Shown in pieces: positions 49,131 through 58,073 of a stretch of DNA of 64,000 bases (its first letter is position 1; every line of letters begins with the position of its first letter). Under the pieces are notes generated by a model that did not search any database, had not been told where the DNA came from, and saw only the letters and a list, made by a program, of their open reading frames with translations. Source of the DNA: Antennarius striatus (lineage: Eukaryota; Chordata; Actinopteri; Lophiiformes; Antennariidae). The stretch covers positions 4,139,501-4,203,500 of the forward strand of contig NC_090796.1 in NCBI RefSeq assembly GCF_040054535.1, in the 5' to 3' direction. Made by a program: the position numbers and the translations under genes.

Positions 49131-49776
49131 TGTTGGAATTATATCTTTTTATGTTATGTTGGAATTATATCTTTTTATGTTATTTTGCTGTGGAAAGTTA
49201 CTGAGCTTAAAGTTCATCTTAGGTCACATCACGTGACAGTTAGAACTGCTGACTTATGCTAAATTGCTTGCACAGCTAGTCGAGCAGAAACTCTTGCAAG
49301 GCCGTCTTCCTCTTTCTTCTCTGATAACTGGCGTATATCTTCTTAGATAATTGGCGTATAGCTACGATAGTTTTCATGACCTGTCTGCTTATCACCTCTT
49401 GCCAGGCCGTCTGCAAGGCCGTCTTCCTCTTTCTTCTCAGATAATTGGGGCATCATGACATCACCTGAATGTAACCCACTGTCTTGCCTGCTATCTTGCA
49501 GCTGTTGTGATACCAGGTGAACCCCGCCTTCTGATGTGCATAAAATCCATGTGCTGCAAGTGCATCCTCGCACTCTGCAGGGAGTAATCTCCCATGAGAC
49601 AAAGTGCCGAGAATATTCTCTTTGCAATTGAAAAATAAACTTTGAAGCTTCGACATTTCACTGAGTGTTTTGTTTATTTAACTCTGTTCAGAAATTGTCC
49701 ACAACCAAGAGAAAACGAACACGAAGCTGGAGGACCAAGGGTCTTTAGGACCATATTATTTGGCTCCACTTCAACA
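49131..49776 (+). repeat. 5' LTR (646 bp)
   Basis: TG...CA ends. It opens with a perfect 26-base tandem pair (49131-49156, 49157-49182). The U3 also holds a duplicated enhancer-like phrase, GCAAGGCCGTCTTCCTC (with CTTTCTTCTC), about 110 bases apart. A TATA-like GCATAAAATC lies at 49539, and AATAAA at 49634-49639 marks R. Antisense ORFs within it are incidental. Confidence 0.95.
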
Positions 49777-49778
49777 TT

Positions 49779-49796
49779 TGGTGACCCTGACGTGAT
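49779..49796 (+). promoter_or_regulatory. Primer binding site, tRNA-Trp type
   Basis: TGGTGACCCTGACGTGAT follows the LTR after a TT spacer. It is complementary to the 3' end of tRNA-Trp (including CCA) at 17 of 18 positions, the exception being a possible G-U pair. Confidence 0.85.
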
Positions 49797-49991
49797 CTTG
49801 GCTGGACTCCTGCCGGACAGAGACAACTCCAAAGGGTACCCCGACTTGTAAGGTAAGAGGAACTTTGCCTCTTAGGGCCTTGTCTCTGCCTGTCAGTATA
49901 AGGTTAAAATCTGTCTTTCCCTATTTGGAAAACGTTCTAGAATCATTGACTCGAACACCAGTGATTTGATTTAATAGACGTCTTTTTGTGA

Positions 49992-50189
49992 ATGTCAAAC
50001 CGGACGCTGTTTGGATTGATCGGTCTTTTAATTATACTTTGTGTCAGCGTCTGGTGGTTCTTACACCTAAATTATTCTTACAGTAAGAACACTCAACTAG
50101 GTTTACAGACGTTCAAACCTAGTTGTTTTAATGCTGCGGTTGCTCAAAGAGTTTGTGGGGTTGCCCCAGCTGATGACATTAGGCTGTAG
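49992..50189 (+). CDS. Small membrane-protein ORF in retroviral leader
   Basis: 65 residues between the primer site and gag. A polar start (MSNRT) is followed by one strong hydrophobic helix, LFGLIGLLIILCVSVWWFL (residues about 6-24), and then a polar tail with two cysteines. Leader ORFs upstream of gag are known in some retroviruses, for example the orf-c of a fish epsilonretrovirus, but I see no homology to any. It may be an accessory protein or chance. It is unbroken. Confidence 0.4.
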   Translation: MSNRTLFGLIGLLIILCVSVWWFLHLNYSYSKNTQLGLQTFKPSCFNAAVAQRVCGVAPADDIRL

Positions 50190-50432
50190 AGGTTAAAGCA
50201 AACTATTGGCTAAAAACGTCTGGTAAATTCTTCCATAACTGAGTAGACTGAGAGGATTGTCTGGGACATCCTGCGCGCTAGAGATTTTGCGTCTGGGACG
50301 CCCGTCTGGGAATATTAGTGAAACGATCCGGGATCGTGGGTCGAGTGATACTGAGTTCCGTGTTGAGGTTCTCGGAGGAAACGACGCCGAATTTTCTTAA
50401 CTAAATTGGGAAAAGGCCTAATAGAATTTACA

Positions 50433-50639
50433 ATGGAAGGTGAATTCGATCGGGAAACAGACTGGTTCAACTGGAACTTAATTCCAGACGACCCAGATGG
50501 TGCACCATTAGAAAATCAAGCAAAAATTGCTATTTTAGTGGCATCCGAGGGACTGCCCACAAAGATCCGCAGTAAGACGGAGTCTGAAATGAAAGATTGG
50601 TTTGAAGATTGCTGTAAAAAGGATGGTTACCACCGCTAA
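50433..50639 (+). pseudogene. gag N-terminal segment, separated by a frame change
   Basis: The reading starts at ATGGAAGGTGAATTC (MEGEFDRETDWFNW) and ends in CCKKDGYHR and TAA. The downstream gag frame is open across the same bases (50618 onward), so the two were probably one matrix-domain coding region and a small indel near an A-run (about 50612-50620) separates them. The second residue is Glu, so there is no N-myristoylation signal at this start. Confidence 0.6.
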
Positions 50640-50665
50640 CATCCAAAAAATCATTCGTCTTACTG

Positions 50666-52639
50666 ATGAAAGAGGTTGAAAAAGCATGCATTAAAAAGTT
50701 AAATGTACTGGCCACAACTGTCTCTGCAACAAATAGAATCAGTATTCCAGGAAGGCGGGCACGAGAGTCATATGTAAAGGTGGAAAAAGTTAAGTCACAT
50801 GTACGATTGCTGTCAATGGGAGGATCAGTCAGAGTAAGTAGACAAGAGGTCAAAGAAAAGTGTGCTTGGAATAATCCTGACCCGCCTCCTTATCTGGGGG
50901 AGAATTTTGCATCTGTTTTTTCCAAAACTAACCCGTTTGCCAGTAATCCTTATGCAGAATTACAACAGACTCTGACTCTGACTCAGACCAGACCAGACCC
51001 GCCGTCACTATACTTCCAGGCACCAGTCTGGAACATCACCAGCGGGAAACTGCACATGGATCAGACCGCCCCATCCGCGCCCACACCCGCGACTGAAGGT
51101 AAAGTGGTACCGGAACATGTCAGAATCATGGCCGCGCCCTGTGAACGAGCTAACAAACAGCTTAAAGATGAGTTTGAAGAAATCCTCAGGACCAGTAAAA
51201 CTTATCCGGACCTGAGGCTTGCCCTGAGTGAGTTCAAGACGGAGCTGCTGCGCAGAGGGAATGCCTCCCGCAGCGTCAGAGACGAACTCCGTCAGAGGGT
51301 CCTACAAGCAGAACAAGAAGCGGAGGAACACTTCAAGACGTCACTCAAACATCATGAGGTATCATTTGACAACGAACAACATTCCACTTTACAGAAACAG
51401 GTGGCTGCACTTCAGGAACAGCTCTGTCGCCTCTCTTCCCGAGTGGAACCTCCCGTCTCCGCTCTTCCCCTCCCTTCTCTCCCTCCCCGGCCTCCAGCAG
51501 CGGAACCTCCCGTCTCCGCTCTTCCCCTCCCTTCTCTCCCTCCCCGGCCTCCAACCCCGCCTCCCTGTCAGCCCACCTCAGAGGGACCTGTGACTCGATC
51601 CAGAGCCGCTGTACAAGCTCCATTGATGGATACAGTGGACCCCAACTCCGGACGGCGTGTTGCCGTCTACCGCCCTTTCCCTGCAGCAGATCTCAATGCC
51701 ATGCTTCAGACATTGCCACCTATTTCATCGGGGGGACGCAATTGGTTTGCATCCGTGCAGCGTCAGGCTATGGGCCACGACTTGTGTGGTGGTGACATGC
51801 AAATGATTTTAACTAAAGTATGTCCTTTGTCTATCTTACCACAGGTTCTAGAGGAAACAGGGGTGGGTCGTATGGCTAAAGATGAACCTCTAGACCACGA
51901 AAATTTGGACCGCATTGACGTAGGTCTTAACGCACATTTCCCTTTGCCTCTGTGTGCTGTCCATGACATGGTGTTCACTCCAAAAGTTGGAGAGGACGCG
52001 ACTACTTACGTTGATCGGGCCAAAACTGAATATCACATTAAAACAGGTTTTCTACATAATACCTCGCCTTTCCATGACTCAGTCTTTCGAGCTTCCATTT
52101 TGAAGGGGATTCCCAAAACAGTGGTTACCGCCATGGAAAACATACCAGATCTGGCTGAAATGACGGATGACCGGTGGTGTTCCTGCCTGAGACACTTTCT
52201 GAGGAGACATGCCAAAGAAAAAGATACTAAGGTAGAAAAACATCAAACTGCTGTTTCTCAATTGACCGTCATGCAGATCCAGGACATCAAGAAGAAAGAG
52301 GACTCTGTTTCCTCTCCTGCCTCTGCTCTTCCACCTGATGATGCAGATAGAATGATGTATCAGTCGGGGCCACGATCTTGGGGTGGGGCTGACACTCAAC
52401 GTTACGTATGTTTCCGCTGTGGCAGAGAAGGTCATTGGGTCAAAGATTGCCCCGAGAGGCCCCCACCTAGGGGGCGTGGTCGTGGATTCCAACGCCCTCG
52501 TGGACGTGGCAGAGACATGGGACGGTGGCAGTCTCTAGAACGGCAGCAGTACCAACAGCGCCGCCCAGTGGACTCCAACCAAGGTTCGCCCGTCCCGAAT
52601 CGCCAGCGTCTGCCCCCTGGTGAACAGTTCTCACAATGA
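50666..52639 (+). CDS. gag: Retroviral Gag polyprotein (main frame, 657 codons)
   Basis: Structural polyprotein of the provirus. A PPPY late-domain motif is at residues 73-76. Residues about 120-240 are charged and helical (capsid N-terminal flank with coiled coil EEHFKTSLKHHEV). A Pro-rich region has a 19-residue unit repeated twice (51447-51503 and 51504-51560). The capsid follows, and a single CCHC zinc knuckle, CFRCGREGHWVKDC, lies at 582-595. An Arg/Gly-rich nucleocapsid tail follows (PRGRGRDMGR). It ends in a UGA (52637) after which the same frame runs on into pol. The true gag start is upstream in another frame, so this copy is broken at its 5' end. Confidence 0.9.
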   Translation: MKEVEKACIKKLNVLATTVSATNRISIPGRRARESYVKVEKVKSHVRLLSMGGSVRVSRQEVKEKCAWNNPDPPPYLGENFASVFSKTNPFASNPYAELQQTLTLTQTRPDPPSLYFQAPVWNITSGKLHMDQTAPSAPTPATEGKVVPEHVRIMAAPCERANKQLKDEFEEILRTSKTYPDLRLALSEFKTELLRRGNASRSVRDELRQRVLQAEQEAEEHFKTSLKHHEVSFDNEQHSTLQKQVAALQEQLCRLSSRVEPPVSALPLPSLPPRPPAAEPPVSALPLPSLPPRPPTPPPCQPTSEGPVTRSRAAVQAPLMDTVDPNSGRRVAVYRPFPAADLNAMLQTLPPISSGGRNWFASVQRQAMGHDLCGGDMQMILTKVCPLSILPQVLEETGVGRMAKDEPLDHENLDRIDVGLNAHFPLPLCAVHDMVFTPKVGEDATTYVDRAKTEYHIKTGFLHNTSPFHDSVFRASILKGIPKTVVTAMENIPDLAEMTDDRWCSCLRHFLRRHAKEKDTKVEKHQTAVSQLTVMQIQDIKKKEDSVSSPASALPPDDADRMMYQSGPRSWGGADTQRYVCFRCGREGHWVKDCPERPPPRGRGRGFQRPRGRGRDMGRWQSLERQQYQQRRPVDSNQGSPVPNRQRLPPGEQFSQ

Positions 52640-55600
52640 AGATGCCCTGAACCCACGGACATAGGCATGCAGGAGCCTATGATCACCATTACGGTAGGAG
52701 GAGTGTCAACTCCTTTTATGGTTGATACTGGTGCCCGTTATTCCACCATCCAACGGCTTCCTCCTGGCGCCTATGTCACCAATGACGTAATTCCTTTAGT
52801 TGGGTTCAAGGGTGAAGAAATTGCCCTGCCAAAGACTTCCTCCATTTTGGTTTCTGCACACAACCAGTTATTAACTCACTCCTTTATCCTGGCTCCCTCC
52901 AGCCCTGCTAATCTTTTAGGGCGTGATTTAATGTGCAAGTTGTGTCCTTTGATAAAGTGTTCTGCCGACGGCCTGCAACTGATGTTTCCGGATGGATCAT
53001 CCCGACTGTGCCTGTCTGCCACCAACCCCGTCAACACCATGTTTCCGGTACATGCCAAAGTTGCTGTGGTGTGCATGTATGCTGACATCTTTTGGGTTGT
53101 GATGGACACTGATGCTGGACAGTGGACTCCTGTTGAGACTTTCTGGACAAAGTGGTCGCCCTGGGTCCGTCACCTACGCCCCTATGATCTGGTCTCTGAC
53201 GCTTTGCATTGTACTCTGTATTATGACAGGATGGAAGACACAATTTTCCTGGGAGCCTTCCAGGAGGTGGAAGGACTCCCGTGGGATCTCTCTCTCCAAG
53301 ATCTCTACGTAGGACCTCAGGGTGTGGCTTGGGCCGTATCCTTGACGCCCGAACAGCAGAAGTGGTATCGTATGGATGATCCTCCAGATCCTCCGATGCC
53401 GCCTTGCTATCCTCATGTCTCCTTGGCTGTCTCCCCAAAACACACACAGAAAGATCTGGGTCCCTTCGTGAAAGCTTGCATCGATGCTGATGATTGGAAG
53501 CCGACATTCTACTCTGGTTTGCACTATTCTGCATCTCTTGACTCATATCGCATTTTGTCTCCAGAATTTGTGATCCCTTCCGTCCTAGAACACAGCGTCC
53601 TGGACAGGCACCATGGCAGAGAAACATCCGACAGCGATTTGGCACCTGCGCTGATTGACTCTCTTCCCGACTCCCTCTGGACCCAGGGTCCTACGGATGT
53701 CGGTCGTTGTGACGTCACGCCAGTCACGTTTCAAATGAAACCGGGTCCCATTTGGGTTCCTCAATATCCGGTTCCTGCGAAGGGTAAGGCCGGTGTAACT
53801 GAGACCATAAACGGGTTGCTTGAAGCTGGTGTGCTTGCTCTAATTGAAAGCTCTCCTTTTAATACACCCATTCTCCCTGTAGAAAAGAAAGGTACAGGCA
53901 AATGGAGGATGGTCCATGATTTGAGAGCTATAAATGCTGCAGTCACCACTCCCACCCTTCCGGTCCCGAACCCTCATGCTGCACTCTCACTGTTGTCGCC
54001 CTCTCACACTCACTTCACTGTCATCGACTTGGCTAATGCTTTTTTCAGTATTCCTCTTCATCCATCCATGAAACCTTATCTGGCCTTCACCTGGGATGGA
54101 AGGAGATACTCCTACAACTGTCTGCCCATGGGGTTCCTCCTTTCTCCTGGTCTCTTCAACGTCCATCTTCGTGAGCTTCTGAAACCTTTGTCTCTTCCGC
54201 CCGGTGTGCTCCTCGTCCAGTACGTCGATGACCTCCTGGTTGCGGCTCCATCAGAGCAATCCTGTCTGGACACGACTCACTCTCTGCTCCTTCGTCTCCA
54301 TGAAGTAGGCCTTAAAGTTTCTAAATCCAAAATTCAAGTTGCCAGAACTCAAGTCTCTTTCCTTGGTCGCTGTGTATCCCGGATGGGCACAGGCCTCTCC
54401 TCCTCGCACAGAGAAGACATTTTACACTCTGCTCGTCCATCTACCGTGAAGCAAATGCTAGCTTTTCTGGGGTTGTGTAACTACTCTCGCCATCATGTTG
54501 TTGACTTCTCAGAGTGCACGCATCCTCTCCGTGCTATGGTCAAGGAAGTCGGCATGCGGAACCTTTCAGCCGCTTTGGCCTGGACTCCGGACGCTGATGC
54601 TGCCTTTTCTCACCTTAAGGCATGTTTGGCCTCTGCTACATCTCTTTCCATTCCTGACTACAATAAGATGTTTTTCCTCGATGTGGCTGAAAAAGCAAGC
54701 AGTGTTTCTGCTGTGCTTTTTCAAAAGGGGGATAGAGGAGAACGAAACGTCTGTATGTATGTCTCAACACCATTGGACAATTATGAAAAACGCCAAACGC
54801 CCTGTTCATCTTTTGCCTCAGCACTAGAATCGGTCATCACTCAACCACACATCATCTTCATCCATGAAGGGATCAATATGGCTGATGGTCTGATTGAAGG
54901 TACCCCACACTTTTGTACAGAAAAAGTCCAAGACGACACAAAACTCAGAGATGACTTGTACGAACAGCCATTGACTAACCCCGACATGACGTTGTTCACC
55001 GACGGATGTTGTTTTAAAGGCATGGATGGCCTGCAATCAGGTTTTGCCATAGTTCAACATCAAAACGACGATTTTGAGACAGTTAAGGAAGTCAGACTGG
55101 ACGGACCACAGTCAGCACAGAGAGCTGAAATCCTAGCAGTCGCAGAAGCTCTAGGACTCGCAAAAGACCAAACTGTAAATATCTACACTGATTCTGCTTA
55201 TGCTCATTTGGTTGTACATACTGCATTAAGTGAATGGCAACGGAACAATTATCAGACAGCAACAGGAAGTCCAATTAAACACCTGAAAGAGGTAATGCAT
55301 CTCCAGGAAATGCTGATGTTGCCAAAAGCTGTTGCTGTTATCAAGTGTCCAGGTCATTCCAGAAAAAATGACCTGATTGCAAATGGAAACGCCGCAGCAG
55401 ATGCAGCTGCTAAAAAGGTGGCAGGTTATCAGCCAGCACTCCAACTCTCGGTGAGTGACAAAGAAATTGATTGCAAAATAACGAATGATGTGATCCGAGA
55501 GTGGCAGGTGAAAGCTAGCCCAGAAGAAAGGAGTTTGTGGAAGGCAAAAGGGGGTGAAAAGAATGATGAAGGAATCTGGAACAAAGAAGGTAAACCTGTG

Positions 55601-56623
55601 CCGCCTCAAAAACAATTGAAAGTTTTGATTCAAGAAGCCCATGGACCATGCCACGTAGGCACGGACGAAACACTGAGACGTCTCTGTGGCTGGTGGCATC
55701 CGTTCATGAGAACAATTGTGAAAAGTGAACTGCAGGACTGCAGTGTTTGCAATAGGCATAATTGCCTGCCAACAACTAAACCACCTCCAGGGGTGCAGGA
55801 CCAGGAAGTGACAGCACCTGGTCAGGTAATTTCAATGGATTTTACCGACATGATCCAATCGGTTAATGGGTATCGATACCTGTTAGTGATTGTTGACTCT
55901 TTTTCAGGATGGCCTGAGGCTTATCCATGCAGAGCAGAGACAGCAGCTTCTGTAGTGAAACATTTGGTTAACCATTACATTCCAACTCATGGTTTTCCGA
56001 GAAAAATCAGGTCAGACAATGGAACTCATTTCAAAAACAAACATCTACAACAGGTGGAAAGTATGTTGGGATTGAGACACACTTTTGGCGCTGTGTATCA
56101 CCCTCAGTCACAGGGAAAGGTCGAACGAATGAATCGCAACATCAAAGAAAAATTGTCAAAATCCATGGCCTCGTCAAAGATGAATTGGCTACAGGCCCTC
56201 CCTGTGGCTCTGTTGAATGTCAGAATGTCATTGAATTCATCCACAGGTTGGACCCCATTTGAGGCACACACTAACAGACCTTTTCCAGCTCCCACAGCTC
56301 CATTGGAACCAGTTCCCGGATTCCAAGGCCCAAAAGGCCTCCGCGAACTAACAGTCAATTTTTCCCATCTCACAGAACCACAGGAGAAACCACCAAAAAG
56401 TGTGAATGTGTGTGAATGGGTGTGGCTGAGAGTAATCAAACGAAAATGGTCTGAACCTAGGTGGACAGGTCCCCATCAAGTCATTGAGAGAACCGGAACC
56501 GCAGTTCGGCTTCTAGGAAGAGGGGACACGTGGTTTCATCTGACGTCCACCAGGCCTGCAAAGACCCCAACGGGAGTCGCTCTCCCCTCTCCAAAAGCTG
56601 CTAATAGTGGTGACGACCACTAG
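52640..56623 (+). CDS. pol: Retroviral Pol polyprotein (PR-RT-RNaseH-IN)
   Basis: Open without interruption. It is in frame with gag across one UGA, so it is presumably made by readthrough (first Met at 52667; numbering from there). Protease: VDTGA at 19-23 and LLGRDL near 90. A long linker of about 240 residues with no recognised domain follows. RT starts near 350, with KWRMVHDLRAIN, VIDLANAFFSIPLHP, LPMGFLLSPG and YVDD at 519-522. RNase H: LFTDGC, AEILAVAEAL, YTDSAYA and NAAADAAA. Integrase: zinc-binding H-x-H/C-x2-C (CSVC), then MDFTD, RSDNG and VERMNRN as the D,D,E triad, and a C-terminal WTGPHQVIE module. The order and the GPH-type end are gammaretrovirus-like. At 1,318 residues it is longer than mammalian gammaretroviral Pol because of the linker. 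Confidence 0.93.
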   Translation, partial: RCPEPTDIGMQEPMITITVGGVSTPFMVDTGARYSTIQRLPPGAYVTNDVIPLVGFKGEEIALPKTSSILVSAHNQLLTHSFILAPSSPANLLGRDLMCKLCPLIKCSADGLQLMFPDGSSRLCLSATNPVNTMFPVHAKVAVVCMYADIFWVVMDTDAGQWTPVETFWTKWSPWVRHLRPYDLVSDALHCTLYYDRMEDTIFLGAFQEVEGLPWDLSLQDLYVGPQGVAWAVSLTPEQQKWYRMDDPPDPPMPPCYPHVSLAVSPKHTQKDLGPFVKACIDADDWKPTFYSGLHYSASLDSYRILSPEFVIPSVLEHSVLDRHHGRETSDSDLAPALIDSLPDSLWTQGPTDVGRCDVTPVTFQMKPGPIWVPQYPVPAKGKAGVTETINGLLEAGVLALIESSPFNTPILPVEKKGTGKWRMVHDLRAINAAVTTPTLPVPNPHAALSLLSPSHTHFTVIDLANAFFSIPLHPSMKPYLAFTWDGRRYSYNCLPMGFLLSPGLFNVHLRELLKPLSLPPGVLLVQYVDDLLVAAPSEQSCLDTTHSLLLRLHEVGLKVSKSKIQVARTQVSFLGRCVSRMGTGLSSSHREDILHSARPSTVKQMLAFLGLCNYSRHHVVDFSECTHPLRAMVKEVGMRNLSAALAWTPDADAAFSHLKACLASATSLSIPDYNKMFFLDVAEKASSVSAVLFQKGDRGERNVCMYVSTPLDNYEKRQTPCSSFASALESVITQPHIIFIHEGINMADGLIEGTPHFCTEKVQDDTKLRDDLYEQPLTNPDMTLFTDGCCFKGMDGLQSGFAIVQHQNDDFETVKEVRLDGPQSAQRAEILAVAEALGLAKDQTVNIYTDSAYAHLVVHTALSEWQRNNYQTATGSPIKHLKEVMHLQEMLMLPKAVAVIKCPGHSRKNDLIANGNAAADAAAKKVAGYQPALQLSVSDKEIDCKITNDVIREWQVKASPEERSLWKAKGGEKNDEGIWNKEGKPVPPQKQLKVLIQEAHGPCHVGTDETLRRLCGWWHPFMRTIVKSELQDCSVCNRHNCLPTTKPPPGVQDQEVTAPGQVISMDFTDMIQSVNGYRYLLVIVDSFSGWPEAYPCRAETAASVVKHLVNHYIPTHGFPRKIRSDNGTHFKNKHLQQVESMLGLRHTFGAVYHPQSQGKVERMNRNIKEKLSKSMASSKMNWLQALPVALLNVRMSLNSSTGWTPFEAHTNRPFPAPTAPLEPVPGFQGPKGLRELTVNFSHLTEPQEKPPKSVNVCEWVWLRVIKRKWSEPRWTGPHQVIERTGTAVRLLGRGDTWFHLTSTRPAKTPTGVALPSPKAANSGDDH

Positions 56624-56635
56624 GGCATCCGCCCC

Positions 56636-56922
56636 AACTGAGGACATCGAGCAACGGCTCCAACTGAGGACATCGAGTGAGTGGTTGTTCAACGTGGCGT
56701 AAAGTCACAAAGCAACCCGAGAGCAGGCAATTACGTTCAGTAACTGACCTAAGCTTTTGAAGAGACCCCAGCGGTCACGGTGCAGCGTTCCCGAGCATCG
56801 CTCTCAACCAGCGTCCGGACGAGCCAGTATCCAGAGGGGTCAACGCAGAGGAAAAGGTGCAAGACCTCCCTCTCTACAAGCAACAACCGTTATCTTCAGT
56901 CTAAAAAAAAAAAAAAAAAAAC
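56636..56922 (+). other. pol-env spacer with a 17-base direct repeat and A19 run
   Basis: CAACTGAGGACATCGAG occurs twice (about 56636-56652 and 56664-56682). Just before the env ATG is an uninterrupted run of about 19 A. The env splice acceptor is not obvious. Confidence 0.6.
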
Positions 56923-57423
56923 ATGCTGTATTTCCTTGTTTTTAGTCTTTTGGCTGTCACTGCTGCATCCTCTCCTGACAAATGTTTACAACAGTATGGT
57001 GGGTTAACGCTTAGCTACACTGAGGGGGCTACAGCTTCTTATACCTTTGATCTCTGCAAAGTAATTAACTGCAGGGGTCCTGGCGCACCATGGCGACACT
57101 ATGATGTTTACATCTGCGGTCACAGTGACAACTCCCTTAATGACCCGTGGTGTGCTTCTTGGTCCTCTGTTTGGTATTCCACAGAACATGGGTTCCAGCC
57201 CCCCACTTCTGGATTGGGCTCCTTCTTTTCTCTGCAAAGGGATTACTCCCCCACAAGTAATCCTTTAACTCTGTCCATTAAACCCCTATTTTTCCCAACA
57301 TCTCAATGTCATGCTAGTGTTATGGAACCCTGCGGAAGGTTCTCTCCCGGCAGCAGGTTTTGCTCTACAGATTTTCTACATTTAATTTTAGGTGTTGGAC
57401 TCTTTCGAGTCCAAAAGGGGGAT
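56923..57423 (+). pseudogene. env: Retroviral env, N-terminal part only
   Basis: It begins with a signal peptide (MLYFLVFSLLAVTAASSP) and a cysteine-containing surface-subunit start (CLQQYGG, CKVINCRG). After about 150 residues it jumps to FRVQKGD at the polypurine tract and runs on into the LTR. No furin site, fusion peptide, CX6CC motif or membrane anchor is present, so most of the surface subunit and all of the transmembrane subunit are deleted. Confidence 0.8.
57412..57423 (+). promoter_or_regulatory. Polypurine tract
   Basis: AAAAGGGGGAT immediately before the 3' LTR, the usual plus-strand primer site. Confidence 0.85.
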
Positions 57424-58069
57424 TGTTGGAATTATATCTTTTTATGTTATGTTGGAATTATATCTTTTTATGTTATTTTGCTGTGGAAAGTTACTGAGCT
57501 TAAAGTTCATCTTAGGTCACATCACGTGACAGTTAGAACTGCTGACTTATGCTAAATTGCTTGCACAGCTAGTCGAGCAGAAACTCTTGCAAGGCCGTCT
57601 TCCTCTTTCTTCTCTGATAACTGGCGTATATCTTCTTAGATAATTGGCGTATAGCTACGATAGTTTTCATGACCTGTCTGCTTATCACCTCTTGCCAGGC
57701 CGTCTGCAAGGCCGTCTTCCTCTTTCTTCTCAGATAATTGGGGCATCATGACATCACCTGAATGTAACCCACTGTCTTGCCTGCTATCTTGCAGCTGTTG
57801 TGATACCAGGTGAACCCCGCCTTCTGATGTGCATAAAATCCATGTGCTGCAAGTGCATCCTCGCACTCTGCAGGGAGTAATCTCCCATGAGACAAAGTGC
57901 CGAGAATATTCTCTTTGCAATTGAAAAATAAACTTTGAAGCTTCGACATTTCACTGAGTGTTTTGTTTATTTAACTCTGTTCAGAAATTGTCCACAACCA
58001 AGAGAAAACGAACACGAAGCTGGAGGACCAAGGGTCTTTAGGACCATATTATTTGGCTCCACTTCAACA
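57424..58069 (+). repeat. 3' LTR (646 bp)
   Basis: Identical to the 5' LTR over its full length on direct comparison, including the 26-base tandem pair, the TATA-like box and AATAAA. It is followed by the ACAT target copy. Confidence 0.96.
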
Positions 58070-58073
58070 ACAT

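Larger units (their letters stand above)
49131..58069 (+). mobile_element. Endogenous retrovirus, full-length with truncated env
   Basis: An 8,939-bp gammaretrovirus-like provirus: LTR - primer site - leader - gag - (UGA) - pol - short env - PPT - LTR. Both LTRs are 646 bp and I find no difference between them on direct reading. The flanking 4-bp duplication ACAT (49127-49130 and 58070-58073) interrupts an L2-like LINE cleanly. Identical LTRs mean a very recent insertion, or gene conversion. The copy is defective: gag has a frame change near its start and env lacks almost everything after its N-terminus. It is a resident copy in the fish genome. Confidence 0.96.

Noticed and set aside
49343-49627. 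94-codon antisense ORF repeated at 57636-57920
   Set aside because: It appears twice only because both LTRs are identical. Nothing suggests it is a gene.
55226-55759. 177-codon antisense ORF inside pol
   Set aside because: It is a shadow of the RNase H and integrase coding sequence.
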